Positions 28,384-36,894 are shown, counted from the first letter of the stretch. The stretch: 64,000 nucleotides of DNA from Sodalis glossinidius str. 'morsitans' (GCF_000010085.1 NC_007712.1:3410001-3474000), one strand, 5' to 3'. Made by a program: numbers and translations. The notes: generated by a model not told the origin, from the sequence alone.

Positions 28384-29142
28384 GCCGTCCGGCTGAAAAA
28401 TGCCGGATATCAGGTCATTGCCGTCGACAAAAATAGTCAGGTGCGGGAGATGGCGCAGTGGCAGGGAATAACCACCTGCGAGGATTTTCATTCGGCGATG
28501 GCCCTGTTGCCGGCGCCACAGATTTTTTGGTTAATGACGCCGCCGGGGGACGCGACGGAGGGCACGCTTGATGCGTTATTAGCGTTACTGGAAAACGGCG
28601 ATATTGTCGTTGACGGCGGTAATTCGGATTTTAGCGATACGCTTCGTCGTTCGGCCAGACTGCGTGAGCATGGGATAACGCTGGTTGACGCAGGCGTCAG
28701 CGGCGGAACGCAAGGGGCGCGCGTGGGGAATAGCAGCGCCGGACATTTTGCCAAAGCGGTCCATAACGGCGTCGAATACACGTTGATGCAGGGCGGCTAT
28801 GAGCTCCTCACGGCCTCCGAAATTGACGTCGACCTGCTGGCTACGCTTAACGCCTGGCAGAACGGCTGCTAAATACGTTCGCACCTGCTGGAAAAACTGA
28901 TTGAAGCCCTGGCGCCCGACGTCTCGTTGACCGGTGTCAAAGGACACGCGGCCGACTCCGGTATGGGCCGTTGGACGGTGGAAGAAGCCATTCGCCTGCG
29001 CGTACCCACGCCTGCCATCAGCACGGTGCTGCATGCGCGTTTCAGCTCACAGCAGGAAGATTCCCCTACCATGAAAAGCATCGCCGCGCTGCGAGGGGCC
29101 ATCGGTGGCCATGCCATAAAACACAATGGGGAGAAATCATGA
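28384..29142 (+). pseudogene. 6-phosphogluconate dehydrogenase (decarboxylating, short YqeC/GntZ type), 5' end lost to IS
   Basis: The reading starts directly at the IS end with AVRLKNAGYQVIAVDKN, the second helix of the Rossmann fold, so the start and first dozen or so codons are missing. NIGDIVVDGGNSDF-like, VDAGVSGGTQGARVGN and SAGHFAKAVHNGVEYTLMQGGYELL are family motifs, but the segment between the last two has lost about 45 codons. An in-frame TAA (28870) precedes LLEKLIEALAPDVSLTGVKGHAADSGMGRWTVEEAI. The stop (29140-29142) overlaps the next gene's ATG. Confidence 0.85.
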
Positions 29143-29255
29143 CCACACTGTCATTATCGCAGCGCCTGCAAGACATCGCCCTCGAATTGATCACTATGAC
29201 GCAAGCAATTGACGACGCAAAGCTTTCGTCACTTGCCGATGCCATCAACCGGGTG
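29139..29255 (+). pseudogene. Truncated start of a probable 6-phospho-3-hexuloisomerase (hxlB-like) gene
   Basis: ATG 29139 overlaps the dehydrogenase stop (ATGA) and has GGGGAG before it, so the two were translationally coupled. About 38 codons remain (LSQRLQDIALELITMTQAIDDAKLSSLADAINR). This resembles the N-terminal helices of SIS-domain hexuloisomerases, which often neighbour this type of dehydrogenase. At about 29255 the coding sequence runs into an IS903 end and the SIS core is lost. The family call rests on a short stretch and context. Confidence 0.5.
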
Positions 29256-29310
29256 CCGGTAGTGATCTGAGCAGACGATCACCTAAAAGTTATATTTATT
29301 CAACAAAGCC
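29256..29310 (-). mobile_element. Solo left end of the IS903-like element
   Basis: Reading the minus strand from 29310 gives GGCTTTGTTGAATAAATATA and then the same bases as the left end of the full element at 27407 for about 53 positions, without mismatch, before diverging. Only this terminal piece remains. The rest of the copy and the adjoining hexuloisomerase gene were deleted together. The two copies are in opposite orientation about 1.9 kb apart. Confidence 0.85.
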
Positions 29311-29850
29311 TCTTATCGGGTACTGCGCTTTATTCACCGCGCCGGACGCGTATGTTGCTTAACACTTTTTCCGGGGTCAAACCCTTGGCCAAATGTCGCC
29401 GTCAAGGGTTTGACCAGGGATACTGGAGCACGTATGGCGTGCTTTATTCAGACCCTTGTCGTTATACTGATCTTTTTTCACATCAATGGGCCATTTACCC
29501 TAACCCCAAAAGTGACTGAACGGTGAAAGCTATCATCCAGAGAAGGTTTTTGCCGACGTCAGTCACAAAAACAAGCGTAGGTTACTTCTGTACCAGGTCG
29601 CCGATACACACCCTTCAGTGACATTGACTCCTGTCATAACGGGCCGGCAAAGACAGGCGATGTTTACTGACAATCCTCAATACTGATGAAAAAAGGGTAT
29701 AGTTACGGCTGAGGCAGAATCTTACTGTACGTCTGCTGCAGGATCATCACTCTTGGCAAGCGCCATGCGTGTCAAAGCCGGATGGCGGTGGCACAAACCG
29801 GATCCGGCGGCAGGGGTAAGTATGCCAATTCATGTAGATGATGAGGACGT
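29311..29850. other. 540-bp non-coding stretch with one inverted repeat
   Basis: No frame shows a plausible protein. A perfect 13-bp inverted repeat (GGTCAAACCCTTG at 29375-29387, complement at 29403-29415, 15-base spacer) lies in it and has no T-run, so it is not an ordinary terminator. The rest looks like eroded sequence left beside the IS-mediated deletion. Confidence 0.4.
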
Positions 29851-30096
29851 ATGAAACGACAAATCAGCCTGGCTCTATTCGCCTCATTCATACTAATCTG
29901 CTGTTCAACGGGGGAAAAATCATCGTCAACACCGGCAGTAGGAATGGCAAATCCGGCGTCAGTCTATTGCGAGCAATTAGGCGGTAAATCCAAGATCGTG
30001 CCATCCGCCGCAGGGGCGACCAGCTATTGTACGCTGCCAAACGGTGAACAAGTGGATGAATGGGCGCTGTACCGGCAGGACCATAGAGCACACTAA
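29851..30096 (+). CDS. Small DUF333-type lipoprotein
   Basis: 81 residues. The signal peptide MKRQISLALFASFILICC ends at a lipobox-like LICC. The mature part holds the DUF333 pattern NPASVYCEQLGGKSKIV... SYCTLPNGEQVDEWALYRQDH with paired cysteines, as in E. coli YoaF-type proteins of unknown role. A GAGGACGT ribosome site precedes the ATG. It stands alone in a decayed area yet is intact. It is probably an outer-membrane or periplasmic lipoprotein. Confidence 0.78.
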   Translation: MKRQISLALFASFILICCSTGEKSSSTPAVGMANPASVYCEQLGGKSKIVPSAAGATSYCTLPNGEQVDEWALYRQDHRAH

Positions 30097-30361
30097 CGCC
30101 GCTCGCGTTAGTTATACACTCTTAGTTACCATTGCATGCCATCAGTGAAGGCGCCGGTTTAGCGCTAAATAGCGCCTGGATCGGTTACTTTCCCTATCCT
30201 CTGGCGCCGCGGTAATCTCACTGGGGAAGGTTAACGCGGCTTTGCACGAAGCATCTCTTATGCCCTGGCGTGCTTGTTTCTAAGTTTGAGAGAGCCATGG
30301 GGAAATCCTTCGCTATCGTCGGTGACATTCTCTACGCATTACCCTGTTCACGCCGAAAAAT

Positions 30362-30550
30362 CTGCACATTCTGCACATTCTGCACATTCTGCACATTCTG
30401 CACATTCTGCACATTCTGCACATTCTGCACATTCTGCACATTCTGCACATTCTGCACATTCTGCACATTCTGCACATTCTGCACATTCTGCACATTCTGC
30501 ACATTCTGCACATTCTGCACATTCTGCACATTCTGCACATTCTGCACATC
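30362..30550. repeat. 21-copy perfect 9-bp tandem repeat, unit CTGCACATT
   Basis: 189 bases are made of 21 head-to-tail copies of CTGCACATT. All are identical except the last base of the final copy (C instead of T). The unit has no stop in any of six frames, so long but meaningless open frames cross it on both strands. The uniformity implies recent expansion by replication slippage. It lies between the DUF333 lipoprotein and tRNA-Gly, in non-coding DNA. It is a candidate variable-number marker; no function is evident. Confidence 0.98.
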
Positions 30551-30655
30551 AAGGTGTGAAGGTTGCCAGCCCACAGTCAACCTGGAAATAACAAAACGGC
30601 GCTATTTGTTGTGAGTGCTGATTGAGTAAACAAGGGGGGGTTTAAGTGATTCGCG

Positions 30656-30729
30656 TGGAGCGGGTGAAGGGAATCGAACCCTCGTATGCAGCTTGGGAAG
30701 CTGCCGTTCTACCATTGAACTACACCCGC
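30656..30729 (-). tRNA. glyU: tRNA-Gly, anticodon CCC
   Basis: 74 nt including an encoded CCA. The acceptor stem GCGGGTG pairs with the 3' CACCCGC, the D-loop region is TAGTTCAATGGTAGAAC, and the anticodon arm is GCAGC-TTCCCAA-GCTGC, giving anticodon CCC. The T-arm GAGGG-TTCGATT-CCCTT is intact. It is nearly identical to E. coli glyU, which reads GGG codons. It is a single-copy isolated gene between the tandem repeat and the ABC-transporter pseudogenes. Confidence 0.97.
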
Positions 30730-30840
30730 CTCGGTAGGCGCGAAGCATTATAACCCTATGGCGCCAACTGACAATGGCGCGCGCCTGACCGTCGTTATTT
30801 TGAACAATCAAAGTAGCTTGCGCCCCACGCTACCGCGCGC

Positions 30841-31577
30841 TTATTGCGGTGTAATATCCTGGCCGAACCACTTCATACCCAGCGTCTTCAGGGTACCGTC
30901 CTGCTTGGCCTTCATGATGGCATCGTCAAACATTTTCTTCAGTTCGGGATCAGATTTACGCAGGACGATAGCCGAACCGTTGCCCAGCAGGCCGCCAATA
31001 AATTGCGGGCCTGCCAGGACCATATTGGCGTTGCCGCATTTTTCCCGCGCGCCATTCAAATAGGTTACCGATGCGATAACCTATTTGAATGGCGCGAGGC
31101 CAGGTCCAGATCATGCTCCTCGGTGGTTTTATATTCCCGCACCTTCACCGCGCCGGCTTCATCCTTGGTCAGCGAAAAACGCATTCCGGTATCCGGTAAT
31201 TTAGCCAGCGGACTGTCTTTCAGGGTGGCGAAGGTCCGGCCCGAATTGCTGTAGGGCACGGAAAAATCAATCACCTGCCGACGCTTATCGGTTACCGACA
31301 TCCCGGACATAATCGCGTCGAACTTCCGGGATCATGCCGGTAAACGGCTGGACGACAATCTCACATTTCACCTGCATCGATTTGCACAGGACCTTGTACA
31401 AATCAATTTCAAAACCATCAAGCGTCCCGTCCGGTTTGGTAAAATTGAACGGTCGGAATGCCCCTTCGGTACCAATACGCACCGTCGTCCATTTTTTCCT
31501 TCCGCAGCCTGGGCGCTGACGCTGGTAAACAACGTCGCCGTCATGCACAGTGCGCAAATCATTGTGGATAATTTCAT
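30841..31577 (-). pseudogene. Polar amino acid ABC transporter, periplasmic binding protein, broken
   Basis: From ATG 31577 a signal peptide (MKLSTMICALCMTATLFTSVSAQA) leads to WTTVRIGTEGAFRPFNFTKPDGTLDGFEIDLYKVLC, a HisJ/ArgT-type binding domain. After a shift comes IMSGMSVTDKRRQVIDFSVPYSNSGRTFATL. A later piece is NANMVLAGPQFIGGLLGNGSAIVLRKSDPELKKMFDDAIMKAKQDGTLKTLGMKWFGQDITPQ. It has at least two indels plus an inserted inverted copy of its own sequence (31077-31096). It is the last gene of the M20-permease-binding protein operon. Confidence 0.88.
31048..31096. repeat. Perfect 20-bp inverted repeat created inside a pseudogene
   Basis: CGCGCCATTCAAATAGGTTA (31048-31067) is followed after nine bases by its exact reverse complement (31077-31096). 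The left arm is the original coding sequence (minus-strand VTYLNGA). The right arm is an inverted copy that replaced neighbouring codons. This fits a template-switch mutation during replication. Confidence 0.9.
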
Positions 31578-31650
31578 TCTAAATCTACCTCTGGTCAAAA
31601 TTGCCAACGGAAATATCGCCGGGGCGATATGAAATCATGTCTTGCCAACC

Positions 31651-32212
31651 TCAGGAGACAGGGCGCGTATTTTTCACGTAAGACAGGCTCTGTTGCGGCC
31701 GCAAATGCGGCGTCAGTCGATATTCCAGCCATTGCAGCAGGAGGTTCAGAATTAGATTGATCGCCAAATACAGCGCCCCCGCCACCAAAAATACTTCGAG
31801 CGCGCGGTAAGTTTCAGCGATGATGCCGGCAGCAATGCCGTTTATCTCCATCAGGGTGATGATTGACGCCAGCGAGGTGGATTTAACCATGGAAATCATT
31901 TCGTTACCGTAGGCGGCTTCAATATGGCCTCCCGGCACCGATAACAGGCCACAGCACGCTTTGCCGTACGGCGAGGAATTGCCCCAGGCCGTAATAAATA
32001 AGAAACATCTGCACCAGCAGCGGCGAGCCGCGAAAGGCAAAGACAATAAAAGCGGGCAACGTTATCGAAGATCCACACGCCGCTCAGGCGCATCGATGCT
32101 AATAGCAGGGCGAGGAAAAACCCTAGCGCCACCGAGCCAATCGCCAGTTCCAGCGTTAACAGCACGCCCGGCAATGCTGCATGAGTGTGTTACGTAAAAA
32201 TTCAATGTCCAT
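31651..32212 (-). pseudogene. Polar amino acid ABC transporter permease (HisM type), broken
   Basis: ATG 32212 gives MDIEFLRNTLM, then after a shift LPGVLLTLELAIGSVALGFFLALLLASMRLSGV, then broken FRGSPLLVQMFLIYYGLGQF-like sequence. It ends with an intact stretch AAYGNEMISMVKSTSLASIITLMEINGIAAGIIAETYRALEVFLVAGALYLAINLILNLLLQWLEYRLTPHL to the stop at 31651. The layout is that of a HisM-type membrane permease of about 230 residues. Several indels break the middle, including loss around the EAA loop. Confidence 0.85.
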
Positions 32213-32214
32213 CA

Positions 32215-32460
32215 GCGTGTCGCACCCCGTGAGTAGTGATGTTCCGCTTTACGCAGCGGCCAGTCGAGCCAGAGCCGGTCTGTGCCTGGGTCAGCAATTC
32301 TGCGACGCCGGTAACCGAAATAAGAGCCGATTCCTTTAACACCAGTTACCATACGTTACCCATGGCCGGCAGCGCAAAGCGCAACGTAAGCGGCGCGATA
32401 ATGCGGCGCAGCCGGGTGGCGTGCATCACTCATTTTCGGGGAACGGCGGAGTTACGCCCT
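32215..32460 (-). pseudogene. Polar amino acid ABC transporter permease (HisQ type), 3' fragment
   Basis: Only a C-terminal piece is readable: TRLRRIIAPLTLRFALPAMGNVW, then a stop, then LVLKESALISVTGVAELLTQAQTGSGSTG. The RLRRIIAPLTLRFALPAMGN segment is the permease EAA loop region. The N-terminal two-thirds are absent between this and the M20 gene. It would be the partner of the HisM-type permease that follows it. Confidence 0.7.
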
Positions 32461-32526
32461 CGGGAATCGGGTTGATGAACTCAACGCCGGCAAGCCTGGC
32501 GCGATGTTCCGCTTTCGCCTGCGCAA

Positions 32527-33862
32527 TTAATCCAGGGTGCTGTAGCAAATCGACGCGGTGCTGGCCATAATCTTGGCGGCATGGATCATCCCTTTATGGG
32601 CCACGGCGGCTTTGCCCTGCGCAACCAATTGCCACGAATGCCCCGGCGTGCCGATGGCGTAGGTGGCACCATAAACCTGCACGGTCGGCACCACCCAGCT
32701 CACGCTGCCAACATCGGTCGAGCCGACCATGTCGCTATAGGGACACCGCAGCGGCAGCACTAAATCGCACAGCGGACGTTGATAATCCACCGCCAGGCCA
32801 TAGCGATCATAAGCGCTTTTCAGATCGTCCTGAGAGAGGGTTTGCTGGAAACGCGCGGCATAAGCGCGGTCCGCGTCATCGAAAGGCGGCGGTCCCAGCA
32901 ATTCAAGATGCGCCTGTATTCGCGCTTCCAGCGGACCGTTGCCGATAAGATTGGCATCGCCGCTCAGCACTTGACTACTGACGGTGGTCTCGCTCATCAA
33001 CGCCGCGCCGGCGGCGATGTTGTCGACCCGCTTAACCAGCTGCTGCAACGCCGGCAATTCGCGCGCTCGGATCAAGTAGCGTACCGTTGCCCGCACCTGC
33101 ACGACATTAGGAGAATGGCCGCCGGTATAGGTTACTGCATAATGAATCCACGCCGAACTGGGCATATGCTCGCGCAGGTAATTGACGCCGACGTTCATCA
33201 GTTCGACCGCATCCAGCGCGCTGCGGCCCAGGTGCGGGCTGGCGGACACGTGAGTGGCCCGGCCGCTGAAGTGGTAGTTGATTTCGGAGTTGGCCTCTAT
33301 CACGCCGCTAAAGGCGTTGGGGTGCCAGCTGATGGCGATATCCACATCATCGCCCCCGCGCGCGTACCATAAAACCTTTGGCGGAGCCGCCCTCTTCAGC
33401 CGGACAGCCATAGAATCGCACCCGTCCCGGCAGATGATGGGCGGCGAGAAAATCCTTCACCGCGCTGGCGGCCTGTAACGCCGCGCTGCCCAGCAGATTA
33501 TGACCACAACCGTGAACGTTACCGCCCGTCTGCATCGGCCGAGGCTCCGCGACGTCCGCCTCCTGGCTGAAACCCGGCAGGGCTTGATACTCGCCGAGGA
33601 TGGCGATGACCGGTCCACCTTGTCCGGCTTCACCGACCATGGCGGTCGGGATACCGGCGATGCCGCGCTCGACGCGAAACCCTTGCTGTTGGAGCATTGC
33701 CGCGATTTGCACCGAAGATTGCACTTCGTCGTAATTGAGCTCTGGCGTGGCGCAAAATGGCGCACGGCTGGCCTCGACGCGTGACCAGACCTCTTCCAGT
33801 GTATGGCTGTCCTGCTGTGAGGTTGACGGAGTTGCTACCGGGGTGCTGGCGTCCACATTCAT
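32527..33862 (-). pseudogene. M20-family amidohydrolase (AbgB-like), frameshifted
   Basis: ATG 33862 gives a 170-codon N-terminal part with the metal-site region GGNVHGCGHNLLGSAALQAA and GCPAEEGGSAKGFMVRA. The frame breaks at about 33350-33360 through a small deletion. The second part (DDVDIAISWHPNAFSGV... SSAWIHYAVTYTGGHSPNVVQVRATVRYLIRA... TDVGSVSWVVPTVQVYGATYAIGTPGHSWQLVAQGKAAVAHKGM) runs to 32527. The joined length of about 445 residues suits p-aminobenzoyl-glutamate/aminoacyl hydrolases. First gene of an operon with amino acid permeases, preceded by a sigma-54/NtrC control region. Confidence 0.87.
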
Positions 33863-33910
33863 TACCTGATGACCTATAAAATAAATGAATTGGAAATTAT
33901 TAAAATTACT

Positions 33911-33926
33911 AGCAAGATGCAGGCCA
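33911..33926 (-). promoter_or_regulatory. Sigma-54 (-24/-12) promoter for the M20/ABC operon
   Basis: On the minus strand TGGCCTGCATCTTGCT matches TGGCAC-N5-TTGCW, with the invariant GG and GC ten bases apart. Transcription would begin near 33900, about 38 bases before ATG 33862. It is supported by two NtrC-like sites at the usual enhancer distance. Confidence 0.75.
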
Positions 33927-33996
33927 ACGCGACCACGTTCAGTAAGTGCGCGCGACGGGGGATGTCTGAAGGCAATGATATGCCGCCAACACCCAT

Positions 33997-34013
33997 TGAA
34001 CCAAATAAGTGCA
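33997..34013 (-). promoter_or_regulatory. NtrC-like enhancer site, proximal
   Basis: TGAACCAAATAAGTGCA matches 14 of 17 positions of the NtrC consensus TGCACYAWWWTGGTGCA. Its centre (34005) is about 105 bases upstream of the predicted sigma-54 start, close to the -108 site of glnA. Confidence 0.65.
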
Positions 34014-34028
34014 ACCTATGCGGTTATG

Positions 34029-34045
34029 CGCACCAATTATGTGCA
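34029..34045 (-). promoter_or_regulatory. NtrC-like enhancer site, distal
   Basis: CGCACCAATTATGTGCA matches 14 of 17 consensus positions. Its centre (34037) is 32 bases, three helical turns, from the proximal site, the same spacing as the glnA enhancer pair (-108/-140). Confidence 0.7.
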
Positions 34046-34231
34046 ATCGATGATGAAGGGGCATGCCTTGGGGCGATTGCATGACGCGCCGGCAATAGAG
34101 CAGAAGTAGCGGGCAGAAAAGAAGCAATACGGCATCAGCGGGAAGTTCACCAGCACACTTAATGATGACCCCACGGACAAAGAGCACCATCATGCGGCGG
34201 GATGTTCCGCCATGGTGCATCGATGACAGAC

Positions 34232-34258
34232 GGGGCGGACACGCTTTTCATCCGCCCC
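34232..34258 (-). terminator. Hairpin after lysS
   Basis: GGGGCGGA (34232-34239) and TCCGCCCC (34251-34258) form an 8-bp stem with an 11-base loop, seven bases past the lysS stop. No clear T-run follows on the minus strand, so termination is likely but unproven. Confidence 0.5.
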
Positions 34259-34265
34259 TGGAAGG

Positions 34266-35786
34266 CTATTTTTGCGGACGCAACGCCGGGAACAGGATCA
34301 CGTCGCGAATGGTATGGCTATTGGTTAACAGCATCATCAGGCGATCGATACCGATGCCCAACCCGGCGGTCGGCGGCAGGCCGTGCTCAAGCGCGGTGAC
34401 ATAGTCCTCGTCATAGAACATCGCTTCATCGTCGCCGGCGTCTTTGGCCTGGGCCTGCTCGGCAAAGCGCGCCGCCTGATCTTCGGCATCGTTGAGCTCC
34501 GAGAAACCGTTTCCGATTTCGCGCCCGCCGATGAAGAATTCAAAACGATCGGTAAAGAACGGATTGTCATCATTGCGGCGCGCCAGCGGCGAAACTTCCG
34601 CCGGGTAGGCGGTGATGAAGGTCGGCTGAATGAGATGGCTTTCCGCCGTTTCTTCAAAAACCTCGGTCTGCACCCGCCCCAAACCCCAGCTTTTGTCAAC
34701 CTTAATGCCCAGTGACTCGGCGATGGCGGTGGCGGAAGCCATATCGTCCAGTGCTTCCGGCCGGGTCTCCGGGCGATAATGGCAGATGGCCTCTTTCATG
34801 GTCATCTGGGTAAACGGCTTGCCGAAATCGAAGGTTTGATCGCCATTGTGCACCACGCTGCTGCCGAGTACCCGCTGCGTCAGGGTGCGGAACAACGTTT
34901 CAACCAGCACAATCAGGTCGCGGTAGTCCGCATAGGCCATATAGAGTTCCATCATAGTGAACTCGGGATTGTGGCGCGGCGACAAGCCTTCATTGCGGAA
35001 ATTGCGGTTGATTTCAAATACCCGCTCAAAGCCGCCCACCACCAGCCGTTTCAAATACAGCTCCGGCGCGATACGCAGATACATATCGATACCCAGCGCG
35101 TTATGATGGGTGATGAACGGACGCGCCGCGGCGCCGCCGGGGATGGTTTGCATCATCGGTGTTTCCACTTCCATGAAATCGTTATCCATCATAAAACGGC
35201 GAATTTCCGCCATAATGCGCGAACGCACTTTGAAGGTTTGGCGTGATTCGTCGTTGGCGATCAAATCAAGATAGCGTTGGCGATAGCGGGTTTCCTGATC
35301 GGCCAGGCCGTGAAACTTATCCGGCAGCGGACGCATCGCTTTGGTCAGCAGGCGAATTTCGCTACAGTGGACCGACAACTCGCCGGTGCGGGTTTTAAAT
35401 AATTTGCCGCGCGTGCCCAGAATGTCGCCGAGGTCCCATTTTTTGAACTGCTCGTTGTATTGCCCTTCCGGCAAATCGTCGCGGGCGACGTACAGCTGGA
35501 TTTTCCCGCCCACGTCCTGCAGGGTAGCGAAGGAGGCTTTGCCCATAATACGGCGGGTCATCATGCGGCCGGCAATGCTGACCTCAATGTTTAACGCTTC
35601 TAGTTCTTCATTGCTCTTCTCGCCGTAGCGGGCGTGCAGCTGGTCGGACACGGCATCCCGGCGGAAATCGTTGGGAAAAGCAATACCCTGCTGACGCAAC
35701 TGGCCGAGTTTTTCCCGCCGCGAACGCAGCTCGTTATTCATATCCAGCGCCTGAGGGGCACCGTCCTGTGAGTGTGATTCAGACAT
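34266..35786 (-). CDS. lysS: Lysyl-tRNA synthetase (class II)
   Basis: Charges tRNA-Lys. 506 residues (E. coli 505). An N-terminal OB-fold anticodon domain (about 60-150) precedes the class II core: motif 2 FRNEGLSPRHNPEFTMMELYMAYADY and motif 3 GLGIGIDRLMMLL near the C-terminus. The acidic metal-site segment AMFYDEDYVTALEHGLPPTAG is kept. It starts ten bases after the prfB stop, so prfB-lysS form an operon as in E. coli. Fully intact. Confidence 0.98.
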   Translation of the reverse strand: MSESHSQDGAPQALDMNNELRSRREKLGQLRQQGIAFPNDFRRDAVSDQLHARYGEKSNEELEALNIEVSIAGRMMTRRIMGKASFATLQDVGGKIQLYVARDDLPEGQYNEQFKKWDLGDILGTRGKLFKTRTGELSVHCSEIRLLTKAMRPLPDKFHGLADQETRYRQRYLDLIANDESRQTFKVRSRIMAEIRRFMMDNDFMEVETPMMQTIPGGAAARPFITHHNALGIDMYLRIAPELYLKRLVVGGFERVFEINRNFRNEGLSPRHNPEFTMMELYMAYADYRDLIVLVETLFRTLTQRVLGSSVVHNGDQTFDFGKPFTQMTMKEAICHYRPETRPEALDDMASATAIAESLGIKVDKSWGLGRVQTEVFEETAESHLIQPTFITAYPAEVSPLARRNDDNPFFTDRFEFFIGGREIGNGFSELNDAEDQAARFAEQAQAKDAGDDEAMFYDEDYVTALEHGLPPTAGLGIGIDRLMMLLTNSHTIRDVILFPALRPQK

Positions 35787-35795
35787 ATGGGTTCC

Positions 35796-36894
35796 TCATA
35801 GCCCTACTTTAAGACTGGCTTCAATAAATTTGTCCAGATCGCCATCCAGCACTGACTGGGCGTTGCGCGTTTCCACGCCGGTACGCAGATCCTTGATGCG
35901 GGAATCGTCCAGCACGTATGAGCGGATCTGGCTGCCCCAGCCAATATCGGACTTGGTATCTTCCAGCGCCTTCTTTTCCGCATTCTTTTTCTGCAGCTCG
36001 AATTCATACAGCTTGGCTTTCAGCTGTTTCATCGCCTGATCTTTGTTTTTATGCTGCGAGCGGTCGTTTTGGCACTGGGTGACGATATTGGTCGGCAAAT
36101 GTGTAATACGCACCGCGGATTCGGTCCGGTTAACGTGCTGGCCGCCGGCGCCGGAGGCGCGATAAACATCGATGCGCAGATCCGCCGGGTTGATGTCGAT
36201 ATCGATATCGTCGTCCACTTCCGGGTAAACGAAGGCGGAGCTGAACGAGGTGTGGCGCCGGCCGCCGGAGTCAAACGGACTCTTGCGCACCAGGCGATGC
36301 ACGCCGGTTTCGGTCCGCAGCCAGCCATAGGCATAGTCGCCGATGACCTTGATGGTCACCGATTTGATGCCGGCCACTTCCCCTTCGGACTCTTCGATAA
36401 TTTCGGTTTTGAAACCGCGCGATTCCGCCCAGCGCAAATACATTCTGAGCAGCATGCTGGCCCAGTCCTGCGCTTCGGTACCGCCGGACCCGGCCTGGAT
36501 ATCGACATAGCAGTCGGCGCTGTCGTATTCGCCGGAGAACATACGGCGGAATTCCAGCTGGCCCAGCTTGGCCTCCAGACCGTCCAATTCAGCCTGGGTT
36601 TCGAGAAAGGTCTCTTCGTCGTCCTCTCCCACCGCCAGCTCCAACAGGCCAGCGACGTCTTCCAAACCCTGGGTAAGCTGGTCGATGGTTTCAACAATCG
36701 CTTCCAGCGACGAGCGCTCTTTTCCCAGCGCCTGCGCGCGTTCAGGCTCATTCCAGACGTCGGGCTGCTCCAGCTCGGTGTTTACTTCTTCAAGACGTTC
36801 TTTCTTGAGATCGTAGTCAAAGATACCCCCTCAGAACGGCTGTCCTTTCCGACAGGTCCTGAATACGGTTTTTTACCGGATTAATTTCAAACAT
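35796..36894 (-). CDS. prfB: Peptide chain release factor 2, with programmed +1 frameshift
   Basis: Recognises UGA and UAA stop codons. Translation starts at ATG 36894 (MFEINPVKNRIQDLSERTAVLRGYL), meets an in-frame TGA at codon 26 (36819-36817), then shifts +1 to continue DYDLKKERLEEVNTELEQPDVW... to the stop at 35796. The product is 365 residues as in E. coli. The GGQ motif (GAGGQHVNRTES) and the RF2 stop-recognition motif SPF (KSPFDSGGRRHTSF) are present. RF2 levels autoregulate through the shift. Annotating only the downstream frame would lose the N-terminal domain. Confidence 0.98.
36816..36831 (-). promoter_or_regulatory. prfB programmed frameshift site
   Basis: The minus strand reads AGGGGGTATCTTTGAC, identical to the E. 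coli element: a Shine-Dalgarno-like AGGGGG three bases before the slippery CTT-TGA-C. The ribosome slips +1 at CUU when RF2 is scarce. Confidence 0.97.

Noticed and set aside
30362..30550. CRISPR array
   Set aside because: The units are contiguous 9-mers with no spacers, and no cas genes are present in the window.
30270..30614. Long open frames encoding CTF, AHS, QNV or CRM tripeptide repeats across the tandem array, on both strands
   Set aside because: The 9-bp unit contains no stop in any frame, so openness is automatic. No ribosome site or family similarity supports a repeat protein.
33869..34084. 71-codon plus-strand frame in the M20-lysS gap
   Set aside because: It lies over the sigma-54/NtrC control region of the opposite strand and resembles nothing known.
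35796..36819. prfB as a pseudogene because of an in-frame TGA
   Set aside because: The TGA at codon 26 lies in the exact programmed-frameshift element AGGGGG...CTTTGAC. The gene is functional by +1 shifting.
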